From positions 33,436,007-33,500,006 of the forward strand of contig OY821518.1 in the NCBI GenBank assembly GCA_963682025.1: a stretch of DNA of 64,000 bases, read 5' to 3'. Each line of letters opens with the position of its first letter. Position 1 is the stretch's first letter. The notes under the pieces are model-generated. The model saw only the letters and a list, made by a program, of their open reading frames with translations. It did no database searches and was not told where the DNA came from. The position numbers were made by a program, and so were the translations under genes. Of this stretch, positions 43,255-54,600 are shown piece after piece. The stretch is from Cordilura impudica. Lineage: Eukaryota; Arthropoda; Insecta; Diptera; Scathophagidae.

Positions 43255-44180
43255 TTTTTTCAACAATCTCGTTTTAGCTCAATACACTTAGTCCAACGTT
43301 TCTCCAATTTTTGTATCCCTTCCAAAAAATAGGAATTTTCGAGGCCCATAAAATAGGCATTTGTTTGATCAATAATTTCATCGTTGGAGTTAAATCTCTT
43401 TCCACCGAGCCACTTCTTTAGGTTTGGAAATAGGAAATAGGCACTGGGGAATCATGGAATTTTACCACTGAGAATGCACCCGTGCATTATCTTGATGAAG
43501 AATAACTTTTCTTCTTGGCCATATGGGGTCGTTTTTTTTAAATCCTCGTTAAATCGGTCCAATAAGTTGACATAATATTCGCCGTTTATTGTTTTTCCCA
43601 TTTGAAGGTAAGCGTTGTAGATTATCCCGCGTACATCCCAAAAAAAATGTTGCCATCACCGTATTGGTCGAAAAACTTACCATGGCCTTCTTCGGAGCCG
43701 GTTCACCCGGAGAAATCCATTGCTTAGATTGCTGCTTGGTCTCCGGGGAGTTGAAATGTATCCACGTTTCATCCACAGTTACAACATCATTCGAATTGCG
43801 GTTAAACAACTCCAAACAATCCTTTGAAGTTGTCACACGATAACGTTAATCGTGACAGCTTTCTTAAACCCAACTGATCATTTTAAATCGAAACCACACT
43901 GCCATTTGAAATGCCTATGGCATCAACAATCTGACATGCTTTTACCCTTCGATCGGCCAACACCATATCGTGGATTTTTTCGACATTTTCGGGTGTATTG
44001 ACATCAATTGGCCGTCCAGAACGTTCAGCGTCATTTGTATTTGTGCAACCACAACAAAAGTCAGTAAACCACTTTTTACCAATGAAATCGATGGTGCAGA
44101 GTCGCCATGGAATTTAGCGAGCTTTTCCTTGGTTTGATTGACGATTTTTTTTTCGCAAAAAGTGATGTTTAATGAGCACT
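43255..44180 (-). pseudogene. Mariner (DD34D-type) transposase pseudogene
   Basis: Minus-strand scraps: LRVLIKHHFL, DDAERSGRP-like NDAERSGRPIDVNTPENVEK, IHDMVLADRRVKACQIVDAI and GISNGSV (HTH region). Then DNFKGLFGVV, VTVDETWIHFNSPETKQQSK (first D), QWISPGEPAPKKAMV, near 43545-43500 a LHQDNARVHS block (second D), and a DSPVP remnant where YSPDLAPSDY would lie (third D lost or altered). The C-terminal KWLGGKRFNSNDEIIDQTNA and YFMGLENSYFLEGIQKLEKR follow. Complete in outline, with many frameshifts. Confidence 0.8.
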
Positions 44181-44376
44181 CGTAATTCCCTTTTTTCTAT
44201 AAAAAAAAACCACGAGGTTGTATGTTTTGAACAGCTGTTTAACATAAAGTAAATGACGGAACTTGCTCCAAATTTTAGTCTATCAACAGGTGGTTCTTGA
44301 TGAGAGCAGTGTTGCATTTCATATAACTACGAGGGAAGTTCGAAAAGTCACGAACTTATTGATCCGCCCTCGTAGC

Positions 44377-45990
44377 AAGAGGCAAATTCGAGGTAACCCT
44401 TTGTGACATTGTGCAAAGAGGGCTGAGAATTACCAATCAGTCGTGTAGGGCAATAGGACTGAGCATCGATCGGACAAAGACCGCTATTGTACAATTTACC
44501 AGGAAAAAAAAACTTCCAATATGGAGTGCAATTCAAATTCTGGGAGAAGTCACCGAACCAAAGACAGAGGTGAAATATCTGGGCATAGTACAAAACAGCA
44601 AGCTAACATGGAAGGCACATGTCGACCATATTACTGAGAAAGTCACGCGTGCTTCATTGTTATGTAGAAGGGTGGCGGGTAGAACCTAGGGATGTAAACC
44701 CAGAATCCTATACTGGATGTACTCCATGATGGTCCATCCAATCGTGACCTATGGGGCTAAAAGGACAGAGTTGAAGTCTACTCAAATGGAGTTAAGTAGA
44801 ATACAAAGACTAGCGTGTATTGCGATAACGGGTGCATTGAGGACTTGCCCAACGGCATCACTGTAAGTACGCTTGGACCAAAGCCAACTACATATGGTGG
44901 TACAGAAGAAAGCCCTTGCAACAGCAATCAGAATAAAGGGGGATAAACCTATAACCAGGCTTTAAAAAGGGCAATGGAACCGAATAAGTCAAGTTAATGA
45001 TTACTCCTTTCTAGATTGTCCAATGGACAGGACTGTGAAGAAATTCGATTTCAAGAAAAACTTTGTTACAAAACTTAGTAATAAGAAGAAATGGAGTAGT
45101 TTGAGTACAGCATATTATCTAAAAGAGGATACGATAAAATGGTACACAGATGGGTAAAAAACCGGAAATGGAACAGGTACGCGAGTCTTCGGGCTTAGAA
45201 CCAAATACTTCGAATAAATGGGAATACACACAAGTATTTTCCAGGCGGAAATTTATACCATCGATAGATGTGCACAGGTTAACTTGAATAGAAAGTACAA
45301 AAGATAGTCAAGCTGCTGTTCGAGCACTAAGCTCCTATGTAGTAAACTCGAAGTTAGTATGGAACTGTCTACACAGACTGAATGAGCCAGGCAGACAAAA
45401 TAAAGTCAGCCTTTGTTGGGTCCCAGAAGGGGAGCTTTCGCGAAGTTAATGGAGCCGGAACCGTTTTGTGGAATAGGAAAACAAGTATGGGAAGGCGTAC
45501 TCAGAGAATATGAGAATCATATCAGACAGGAACTTTTCCCGAACCACCTGGGCTTAAGGCAATCCAAACTCTTGTTATGTAACTACAACAGTAAGAGATT
45601 TGGGTCATGTATAAGGTTATCAAAGAACGGACTAAGAGTACTAACCAGGATTTTAACTGGTCACTGTAGGCTCAGGGAGCATCTGAGCAAGTTAGGAATT
45701 GTAGCAAACCCCATGTGCAGATTCTTCGATGAGAAAGCAGACTTACCGGAGCTCATACTGGCGATTGTGGGGAGTTAATGCACAGGAGGAAAAAAGCAAC
45801 TGGGTTCTTTCATAATACCAGGGAGAGAAGTAAAATCACTGGAACCAACCAACAACCCCGAATTTCTGCGGGCTCCAGGGTTTGGCGAGATTTTATAGGG
45901 ACAAAATATTAGCAGAGGGCAGTACAATAGATTATTCGGTCGCAGTACTTTGGACACCTCTTTATACAATACAATACAATACAATACAAC
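44377..45990 (+). pseudogene. LINE 3 (LOA/I-like) second part: post-RT, RNase H, C-terminus
   Basis: Resumes ARGKFEVTLCDIVQRGLRIT and RAIGLSIDRTKTAIVQFTRK, then VKYLGIVQNSKLTWKAHVDH (LG..ID..L.W..H). After a stop near 44690, WMYSMMVHPIVTYGA and RIQRLACIAITGALRTCPT follow. An RNase H domain follows at 45140 on: WYTDG, FQAEIYTIDRCAQ and DSQAAVRALSSYVVNSKLV, covering three of its acidic positions. WVPEGE stands where WVPGH is expected. The end is LRQSKLLLCNYNSKRF, then LTGHCRLREHLSKLG..ANPMCRF. The 3' end is an (ACAAT)n tract (45965-45989). Several stops and frameshifts. Confidence 0.8.
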
Positions 45991-46200
45991 AGCGCGGAAT
46001 TGATGTTCCTGGACTTTCGCCAACACTCTTACGCACTGCTTCGATATTGACTTTCGATTTTAGATGACCCCTGTGTTTGGCATCAACAATTGTTCCCGTC
46101 TGCCGGATTTTTTCATTTGTTCTCTTCACAGTTGATAAAGTTAGATCAATATTCCGACTATTTGCTGTATGAAATTTTCGAAGTGTAGACGCCAAGCTTC
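45990..46200 (-). pseudogene. Mariner-type transposase N-terminal fragment
   Basis: The minus frame reads MASTLRKFHTANSRNIDLTL, STVKRTNEKIRQTGTIVDAK and SKVNIEAVRKSVGESPGTSI. It matches the linker between two HTHs (.TV.R...K...TG.V.D....GRP...NI.AVR.SV...P..SI). It is truncated by the LINE 3 3' end on one side and family A on the other. It may be the same copy as 41915-42123. Confidence 0.6.
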
Positions 46201-46202
46201 AA

Positions 46203-46955
46203 TTATACTCTAACCACATAGCGGTGCTGATGTTTGTAACTACCAAAAATATTTGATCTAGACCCATCTCTTATTATAACTATTGACTCAGAATCTGGGT
46301 CGATTTAGCGATGTCCGTCCATCCGTCCGTCTGTCCGTCTGTGCGTCCATGTAAACTTTTTAATCAACCTATGGTTGCCAACTATGAATATATTTTGATG
46401 AAATTTGGTATATAAGCTTGTATCAGTCATAGCATGAATGTTATTGACATCGGTGTATGTTCAGACCTAGTCCCCATACAAATGACCTCTATGAGATCGA
46501 CTTAAATTGCCAGAATATCCAAATTATCGGTCAAATTGGGTTTGTGTATGTTTATTACATCCATTTATCAGTAGTCCAAAAACAAACCCTATATGATAAT
46601 TTTTAGTCATAGCCCCCATATGAAATATTAAGCTATTTCCCGATCTTACTTAAATCTATAAAAAAAAAGATATTGCACAGATTTTTCTCAAATTTGTTTT
46701 GTATATAGTTTAGCAAAAAATGTGACCTTACCAGATATGATCAGGATCGGTCCATTTTTCGACCTAGTCCCCATATAAATGTAGCATTCGATATGACTTT
46801 TTTCATATCCGAAGACAAAAAAATTTATATCGATGCCACCCAAATTTGGGTTATGCTTATTTTCTTATCTAATTGGTTGGACCTAGAGTCTCCAAACGCA
46901 TGGTGTTAGATATCATAAAGTCGGTCTAGACCGACTATAATTTTCTTACTTGTTA
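46203..46955 (+). mobile_element. Family A element, copy A10
   Basis: Starts TATACTCTAACCACATAGCG, has (GTCY)n at 46314-46345, and ends with AGTCGGTCTAGACCGACT, ATAATTTTCTTACTTG and T. It is about 750 bp and full length except for small deletions. Non-coding. Confidence 0.8.
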
Positions 46956-47339
46956 TTTTTGAAATATTGTTAGACAATGAAAACGCGTTGTTCTATCGAG
47001 TAATGCTCCCTATTTACTGACCCGAAACAGTCATCTGTGAAACTATCTTTTTCCTTCGGTTTCCAACACTTTACTGCACAAATGGCGGCAAATTAAATTA
47101 TTGAGTGAATTTTGCCGCTTGAATAAGGAAACAATAAAGGAAGGAAAAGTGCTAAATAGATCGACTTTGAATCAGTTTTAATTGAGCCTTTCCCATTAAA
47201 TCTGAATAATTGTAATCTTTGAAAAAGTGGGGTCAAAGTTCCGTTTTCCAGTCGGAAAACGTGCAACATTTGCGAGGTTATTTTCTGTGGGGTGAGAAAT
47301 TCCAAGTCGGGGTGAAAGTACTAGGCCAGGAAACAATGA
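46956..47339. other. Spacer
   Basis: An imperfect hairpin GCGGCAAA...TTTTGCCGC at about 47083-47119. Nothing else supported. Confidence 0.35.
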
Positions 47340-47480
47340 AATTTTTTTTTTGAAGATTTCATTCGATAAAATTAGTACAACTTGATTTGCTGAAGAATAA
47401 AAGAGAAATCATCAATGGTTCTTGAGTTATAGTTGAAGAACTAAGCAAACAAATATCACGATAAGGTAAAAATATATAGG
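47340..47480 (+). repeat. Family D dispersed repeat, copy 3
   Basis: 'gctgaagaataaaagagaaa', 'tcaatggttcttgagttata' and 'ctaagcaaacaaa' match 34685-34810. Confidence 0.4.
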
Positions 47481-48362
47481 GAAATACATCGAATCGAATT
47501 TTTGAAAATGAATACATCCCTTTTGATTTTTTTAAACTTATTTTTTACTTCTATCTCGCACAACAAAGGAGGCAATCCTTGTATTAATTGAAGTCTTAAG
47601 TTAATTAAGTATCTTCTTAAAATTGAATTATGGAAATTAAATTTCAATGATTTATAAAACAACATTATATTGCATATAAAACGTATAAAATATGCATAAA
47701 ATAATAACAATTTCCAAGGACATTATTTTTGTTTCGACGTTTAGGTGGTGTGATTTTTAAAATCATAGTTTTTAAAAACTTTATTTGATTTGAAACATGA
47801 TTTTAAATTACAAAAGTTTTTTATTTCTAGAAAGTTCTCAGAATATTATTGAGATTATAAACAAAATTCTCTGTATTTCTTAAGAAGGCTTTGGTTAATT
47901 AAATTTGTGAAAAATTTCTTATAAAATCTCACGTACAAAACAGAAGTTTAACGAACCAAATAATTCTTCAGGAACCAGTCGTACAAATTCAAATATAACT
48001 TACGAGGGCGGCTCAAAAAATTCTTTAAGAAATCCCAACATGGTCTTCTTCTAGCTCTAAAAAAAAATGAATTTCGTTGAAATAAAACTTTATGTCCCTC
48101 ACGTCGCCTCCACATCTGGGAGTTGTTGTGATGCCTCTAGTAAGAGATGAAACAATAATTTCTGGTGACTTTTTGCGATTTTGAAAGAATTTTAAAGAGT
48201 AGTGAACGACTAAAAAGGGCATTTCTTTGATTCTTTTCATATTTCTAAGACGTATTTTTTTGGTTCGAAATTCTAAAATATAGGTGATACCAAGCAGATT
48301 ACTGTACTAAAGTACTGTACTGCTATTTAAAAAAAAAATTTTTAAAACGGTGAAACGTTCTA
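47481..48362. other. Unassigned interval with mariner-like terminus
   Basis: ACGAGGGCGGCTCAAAAA at 48004 matches the terminus of the mariner at 44374 and is likely an isolated end fragment. A 71-codon minus frame (48025-48240) within it is unrecognised. Confidence 0.4.
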
Positions 48363-48942
48363 TCTACTTATAATATTAATAGGCAAGTCGATTTCTTTTG
48401 ACCGATGTTACTTTGTCAGTTTTAATCCAATTTTGACCAAACATACCTCATATGAAAGTTATTTATTTTTAGCTGTCCACCAGATTTACAGATTTGCACC
48501 GTCTGGAACTTTTTTTTTTGGAGTAATGCTAATTTTAAGTTGCTTCTAACACATACATAAAGTTTACAATGCTGTTTGTGAGTTTGTTGAATTTGTTAAT
48601 GTGTTTGCAAAAATTGTATATGAAAAGCCCTGTGTTGATTTGAAAAATAATTTTGGACATAATCAAATAACAACAATAACGCAATCGCTTTTCATTATAA
48701 TAATATCATATCACATGCCCTGTGTTGAATTGTAAATTGCCTAAAATTAGCTTACCTGTGGATGGCATACAAGGTGGTTCAAAAACCTTTAGGCTCTTAT
48801 ATCGGTGTGTTCAACAAATATTTGTAATGAAATAAATTTAATGAATTAAAAAGATTAAAAAAACATTGAAAGAAATAAAATTAATGAAAAAATAAAATTT
48901 CCTGGAATTTGCACTCGAGTTCTGAGGGCTGGGCTCTGTTAG
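48363..48942 (+). mobile_element. Family C Helitron-like element
   Basis: Starts TCTACTTATAATATTAATAG after A (48362). It carries CGATTTCTTTTGACCGATG and 'gttgcttctaacacatacat'. It ends in a degenerate palindrome (GCACTCGAGTTCTGAGGGC), then TGGGCTCTGTTAG followed by T (48943). The A|T target, 5' TC and 3' CTRR-type TTAG are the Helitron terminal signature. Non-coding; 580 bp. Confidence 0.75.
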
Positions 48943-49129
48943 TTTACATAAATACGTTTAATCAATTCGTATCGTTCCATGTAGTTTACGCATTGGGCCA
49001 AAAACCACGCGAAGCTTGTTGACGAGAATTATTACGTGATCTAGATAGCATTAATAATTTCGATTTTGAGTAAAATATTGTAATATAATATATCAATTTA
49101 TTAAATTTTTTTCATGTAAACTACAATAT

Positions 49130-50071
49130 TAATTCAGGCGATTTCTTGTGACCGATGATTTGTTCAATAGTTTTCTCCCGATTTGGACCAAACGTATCTT
49201 ATTGGAAAGGTATTTCTTTTAAGCTGTCCACCAGAATTGCAGATTTAAAATTTAAAAATTTTGTTGGAGTTATGCTCATTTAAAGTTGCTACTAACTCTT
49301 ACATAAAGTTACACAAAGTTATGTATGTGTTTATTGTTAATGTGTTTGCAAAATAATTATTTTTTTTCTTCTTTTAGAATAATAATTGTGTTGAATTGAA
49401 AAATTATTTTGGCCATAGCATACCTTTAGCGTCAATAATTTAAGCTTGGTCATTTCATGGTTTTTTTTTTGTATTTTATTATTTTATTATTATTTTTTCA
49501 TCATTTTATATTTTTCATCATTTTATATTTTCGTAGTTTATATTCTTTTTACAATTTTTGAATTTTTTTGTATTTTATTATTTTATTATTATTTTTTCAT
49601 CATTTAATATTTTTCATCATTTTATATTTTTGTAGTTTATATTCTTTTTAAAATTTTTGAATTTTATGAATTAACTCCTTTAATTATTAGTATTTTAGTT
49701 TTTCGGCTATAATGAATTTTAAAATTGAATTGTCATCATTATATGTCACAGCGCTTGGGAAATTTGAACTGTTAGCTTTAAGGATCCATTTTAAATTTTT
49801 AATAAAATTATTCTTGTATTGAAATCTAAGCAAACCGTTCGTGTGCCTTTTTCTTTTTCGTGCGAATCATATATTTAAAAATAGTCCGCCATATTAACGA
49901 AAATACACTTTAAAAAATTAAATTTAAATTAAAATAATAGTGGTTGCAAATATTAGTTTCGCAACAATTTCTTAAAAAAGATTAAGGAAAAACATTTTGC
50001 GCCCCCCGAGTGGAATAAAAATAATTTTTTCTAGAATTTGCACTAGAATTTCGAGGGCTGGAATCTGTTAG
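49130..50071 (+). mobile_element. Family C Helitron-like element with internal expansion
   Basis: The 5' part CTACAATATTAATTCAGGCG and TTTCTTGTGACCGATG matches other copies (the TC is diverged). The 3' end is ATTTGCACTAGAATTTCGAG, GGCTGGAATCTGTTAG, then T. Between about 49470 and 50000 are sequences absent from other copies, including a tandem duplication. Confidence 0.65.
49471..49668. repeat. Tandem duplication of 99 bp
   Basis: Unit 49471-49569 is repeated at 49570-49668: GTATTTTATTATTTTATTAT through TTATATTCTTTTTA.AATTTT, with only a few differences. Confidence 0.85.
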
Positions 50072-50754
50072 TAGTTATAAATTTACTTGTATATTTTCTT
50101 AATAAAATAATAAATGTAAATACAGTTTGTTAAAACTTGTTGTGTGTTTATAATAAATTTAAATGGTGGATGTACCACGCCCCTTTTGCTACAATTACAC
50201 ATAGAACTAATTTTACAATGTATTTAAGTCATAAAATGAAATCTAGCCCAAGGCTGTCCAACACACAGTTTAAATATCTTTTATAAAAAGTAGGCGTAAC
50301 ACTTTCTTACACCGCCCATGTATAATTATATTAGAGGTTATTGTATACCAGTTTTTTATACAAAATTTCGTTCGGATTCTTAAAATTTTTAACCAATTTC
50401 TGTTGTTCGATTCTTCCAACTTTTGTTGTCAACATTATCATTAAAACAAAATTTAAGCCAGTATCTTTTAAATTAGATTTTTGTCCATCTAAATTCGCCA
50501 AATGTCGCAATGTGCGCCGAACCATTTTTTTTAGGTTCATAAATAAAAATCCGGAGAATATGGCGGATGAATTAGCATTACGCAGTCCAATGGAATTTTG
50601 CTCTGGCACCTACAAATGTGTCAATTGTGAACAAAGCGGCACTCATCTTGTAGACAACTTTCTCATGTATTTTCACTCTTCGATCGGAGAACAACATAAC
50701 TTCAATTTTTGGACATTTTAAGGGGCCGTTCAAAATGTTTGTTGGCACTACACT
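50072..50754. other. Unassigned interval with overlapping open frames
   Basis: A 126-codon plus frame (50341-50721) and a 92-codon minus frame (50331-50609) overlap. The minus product has RRTLRHLANLDGQK and LNFVLMIMLTTKVGR, faintly like the DUF1759 part of BEL/Pao gag proteins, but I am not confident. Around 50170-50190 the words CCACGCCCCTTTTGCTAC resemble a dispersed fly repeat. Confidence 0.25.
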
Positions 50755-50945
50755 ACCTCAAATTGTATTTCAGAATTTATCAAATGATTTTTAGAAATTA
50801 TCAGTTGCCTTCAGAAAACGTCAATTGATTTTCAGAAATTATCGAATGTATTTGAAAAAGTATCAACTATATTTAGGACATTATTAATCGTATTTCAGAA
50901 AACATTAATCTAATTTCAGAAAATATCAATTGAATTTTGCAAAAA
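50755..50945. repeat. 21-bp satellite, inverted block
   Basis: TTTCAGAAAATATCAATTGA-type units are the reverse complement of the large array at 51640-55870. There are about nine degenerate monomers. Confidence 0.75.
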
Positions 50946-50968
50946 TTGTCAAAACGCAAAAGCCATAT

Positions 50969-51394
50969 TTTTATACCCTCTAAACCACATTGCAGAGGGT
51001 ACAAATAAGTTTGCCATTCCGTTTGTAACGTATCGAAAAGTGAATTTTAGTCCTCATATAACAATTCGAGTCATTATAGCAATGTCCGTCTCTACGTCTG
51101 TTGAAATCACGCTCATTCACAAAAGAAACCATTTACATTGTTAAAGATCGGATAATATTATTTGTCATTATTTCGAGTAGGTGGGTACTGAAAATGGTTT
51201 AAAGCAGGCAGCATTGTGCCAAGATATGGCATAAAATATGGAGACACCTTAAAAAATGCCATAATTTCAGTTTTTGTAATAATTTAGTATTAAGTTTATG
51301 AAATTATTAAAATTTTCAAATATTTTGTTTACATCGTAAAACCCAGGTGGAAAGTATCAAGGATTCGGCATAGCCGAATTTAACACTCTTGTTT
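50969..51394 (+). mobile_element. Family B element (both ends present)
   Basis: Starts TATACCCTCTAAACCACATT with GCAGAGGGTA (a short inverted pair). It carries GCCATTCCGTTTGTAACG, ATTATAGCAATGTCCGTCTC, 'gttgaaatcacgctcattc' and 'ggcagcattgtgccaagata'. It ends with the palindrome AATTCGGCATAGCCGAATT, then TAACACTCTTG and TTT. The terminal layout parallels family A. It is 426 bp, non-coding, and lies between the two satellite blocks. Confidence 0.75.
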
Positions 51395-51639
51395 AGGTAT
51401 TACACTGCATTTGTAACATTTCTGTAAAATTAAAACGTGTTTTTGTTTTCGAAATCGTATTTTGAAAAACTTAATTCCCAATTTCTATCCGGTTTTTTAT
51501 ATTGCAGCTGATTACAATATTAAAACTCCGCCCCTGTTAGTTTATTTTTCACTGCATAAAAAGTCCAAATATTACTTCGAAATTTTCTGTGACTGCAAAT
51601 CACTAATAGAAACAATAAGTTGTAGGTGTTATAGGGTAA
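51395..51639. other. Short unique segment between satellite blocks
   Basis: A 60-codon plus frame (51462-51644) with no recognised family. The sequence does not resemble the satellite. Confidence 0.3.
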
Positions 51640-54600
51640 ACTGATTTCTGTTTCTGAAATTCAATTCATATTTTATAAAATTTAAATGATATTTTCTGAA
51701 ATATGTACATAATATCTGAAATACATTTGATAGTTTCTGAAATACATATGATAGTTTCTGAACTACATTTGACAATTTCTGAAATTCCATTCTAAAATAC
51801 GTTTGGTGTTTACTGAAATACATTTAAGAATTTCTGAAATACATTTGATCATTTCTGCAATATAATTGATATTTTCTGAAATACATTTGATAATTTCTGA
51901 AATACATTTTATCATTTCTGAAATTCAATTGATATTTTCCGAAATACATTAATAATTTCTGAAATTCATTTGTTAATTTCTAAAATACATGTGATCATTT
52001 CTGAAATTCCATTTATATTTTCTGAAATACATTGGATAATTTTTTTAAATTCCATTGATATATTCTGAAATAAATTTTTATTTGATGTTTACTGAAATAC
52101 ATTTAATAATTTCTGAAATACATTTGAACATTTCTGAAATTCAATAAATATTTTCTGAAATACATTTAATAATTTTTGAAATACTTTTGGTCATTACTGA
52201 ATTCCTATTGATATTTTCTGAAATACATTTAATAATATCTGAACATTTGATCATTTCTGAAATTCAATTGATACTTTCTGAAAAACATTTAATATTTTCT
52301 GAATTACATTTGATGATTTCTGAAATTCAATTGATATTTTTTGAAAAACATTTGGAATTTTCTGAAATATGATTGATAATTTCTGAAATACATTTAATTT
52401 TTTTCTGAATTACATTTAGTAATTTCTGAAATACATTTGACCTTTTCTGAAATTCAGTTGATATTTTCCGAAATACATTTAATAATTTCTGAAATACATT
52501 TGATCATTTCTGAAATTCAATTGATATTTTCTGAAATATATTTAATAATTTCTGAACATTTGAATATTTCTGAAATTCAATTGCTGTTTTCTGAAATGCA
52601 TTTAATAATTTCTAAAATACATTTGATCATTTCTGAAATTCAGTTGACATTTTCTGAAATACATTGAATATTTTTTTTAAATTCCATTGATATATTCTGA
52701 AATAAATTTTATTTGATGTTTACTGAAATACATTTAATAATTTCTGAAATACATTTGATTTTTTCTGAATTACATTTAATAATTTCTGAAATTCAATTGA
52801 TAATTTCTGAAATGTATTTAATAATTTCTAAAATACATTTGATCATTTCTGAAGTTCAGTTGACATTTTCTGAAATACATTGGATAATTTTCTTAAATTC
52901 CATTGATATATTCTGAAATAAATTTTTATTTGATGTTTACTGAAATACATTTAATAATTTCTAAAATACATTTGATCATTTCTGAATTTCTATTGACATT
53001 TTCTGAAATATATTTAATAATTTCTGAACATTTGATCATTGCTGAAATTCAATTGATACTTTCTGAAATACATTTAATATATTCTGAATTACATTTGATG
53101 ATTTCTGCAATTCAATTGATATTTTCTGAAAAACATTTGGAGTTTTCTGAAATATGATTGATAATTTCTGAAATACATTCGATAATTTTTTTAAATTCCA
53201 CTGATATATTCTGAAATAAATTTTTATTTGATGTTTACTGAATACATTTAATAATTTCTGAAATACATTTGATTTTTTCTGAATTACATTTAATAATTTC
53301 TGAAATACATTTGATTTTTTCTGAATTACATTTAATAATTTCTGAAATTCAATTGATATTTTCTGAAATACATTGGATAATTTTTTTAAATTCTATTGAT
53401 ATATTCTGAACATTTGATCATTTCTGAAATTTCATTAATACTTTCTGAAATACGTTTAATATTTTCTGAATTACATTTGATGATTTCTGAAATTCAATTG
53501 ATATTTTCTGGAATTCATTGGATAATTTTTTTAAATTCCATTGATATATTCTGAAATATATTTTTATTTGATGTTTACTGAAATACATTTAATAATTTCT
53601 GAAATACATTTAATATTTTCTGAATTACATTTGATGATTTCTGAAATTCAGTTGATATTTTCTGGAATTCATTGGATAATATTTTTAAATTCCCTTGATA
53701 TATTCTAAAATAAATTTTTATTTGATGTTTACTGAAATACATTTAATAATTTCTGAAATACATTTAATATTTTCTGAATTACATTTGATGATTTCTGAAA
53801 TTCAATTGATATTTTCTGGAATTCATTGAATAATTTTTTTAAATTCCATTGATATATTCTGAAATAAATTTTTATTTGATGTTTACTGAAATACATTTAA
53901 TAATTTCTGAAATACTTTTGATCATATCTGAATTTCTATTGACATTTCTGAAGTTCAATTGGTACTTTCTGAAGTACATTTAATATTTTCTGAATTACAT
54001 TTGATGATTTCGAAAATTCAATTGATATTTTCTGGAATTCATTGGATAATTTTTTTAAATTCCATTGATATATTCTGAACATTTGATCATTTCTGAAATT
54101 CAATTGATACTTTCTGAAATACGTTTAATATTTTCTGAATTACATTTGATGATTTCTGAAATTCAATTGATATTTTCTGGAATTCATTGGATAATTTTTT
54201 TAAATTCCATTGATATATTCTGAAATAAATTTTTATTTGATGTTTACTGAAATACATTTAATAATTTCTGAAATACTTTTGATCATATCTGAATTTCTAT
54301 TGACATTTCTGAAATATATTTAATAATTTCTGAACATTTGATCATTTCTGAAATTCTATTGGTACACTCTGCAGTACATTTAATATTTTCTGAATTACAT
54401 TTGATGATTTCTAAAATTCAATTGATATTTTCTGGAATTCATTGGATAATTTTTTTAAATTCCATTGATATATTCTGAACATTTGATCATTTCTGAAATT
54501 CAATTGATACTTTCTGAAATACGTTTAATATTTTCTGAATTACATTTGATGATTTCTGAAATTCAATTGATATTTTCTGGAATTCATTGGATAAATTTTT

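Larger units (their letters stand above)
42977..44374 (-). mobile_element. Mariner inside LINE 3 (contains a SINE)
   Basis: The right terminus (44329-44374) in inverse is CGAGGGCGGATCAATAAGTT, then CGTGACTTTTCGAAC. At the left the same word starts inside the TIR (AGTTCGTGACTTT at 42977), so the outer 16 bp are lost. TA lies at both edges. Removing it rejoins LINE 3 codons DDIVII and ARGKFEVTLCD. Similar termini occur at about 48004 and 56028-56072. Confidence 0.75.

Noticed and set aside
50331..50609. Minus frame resembling the DUF1759 part of a BEL/Pao gag
   Set aside because: Only a loose pattern of hydrophobic residues fits. No zinc knuckle, protease or LTR is visible nearby, so I did not call it.
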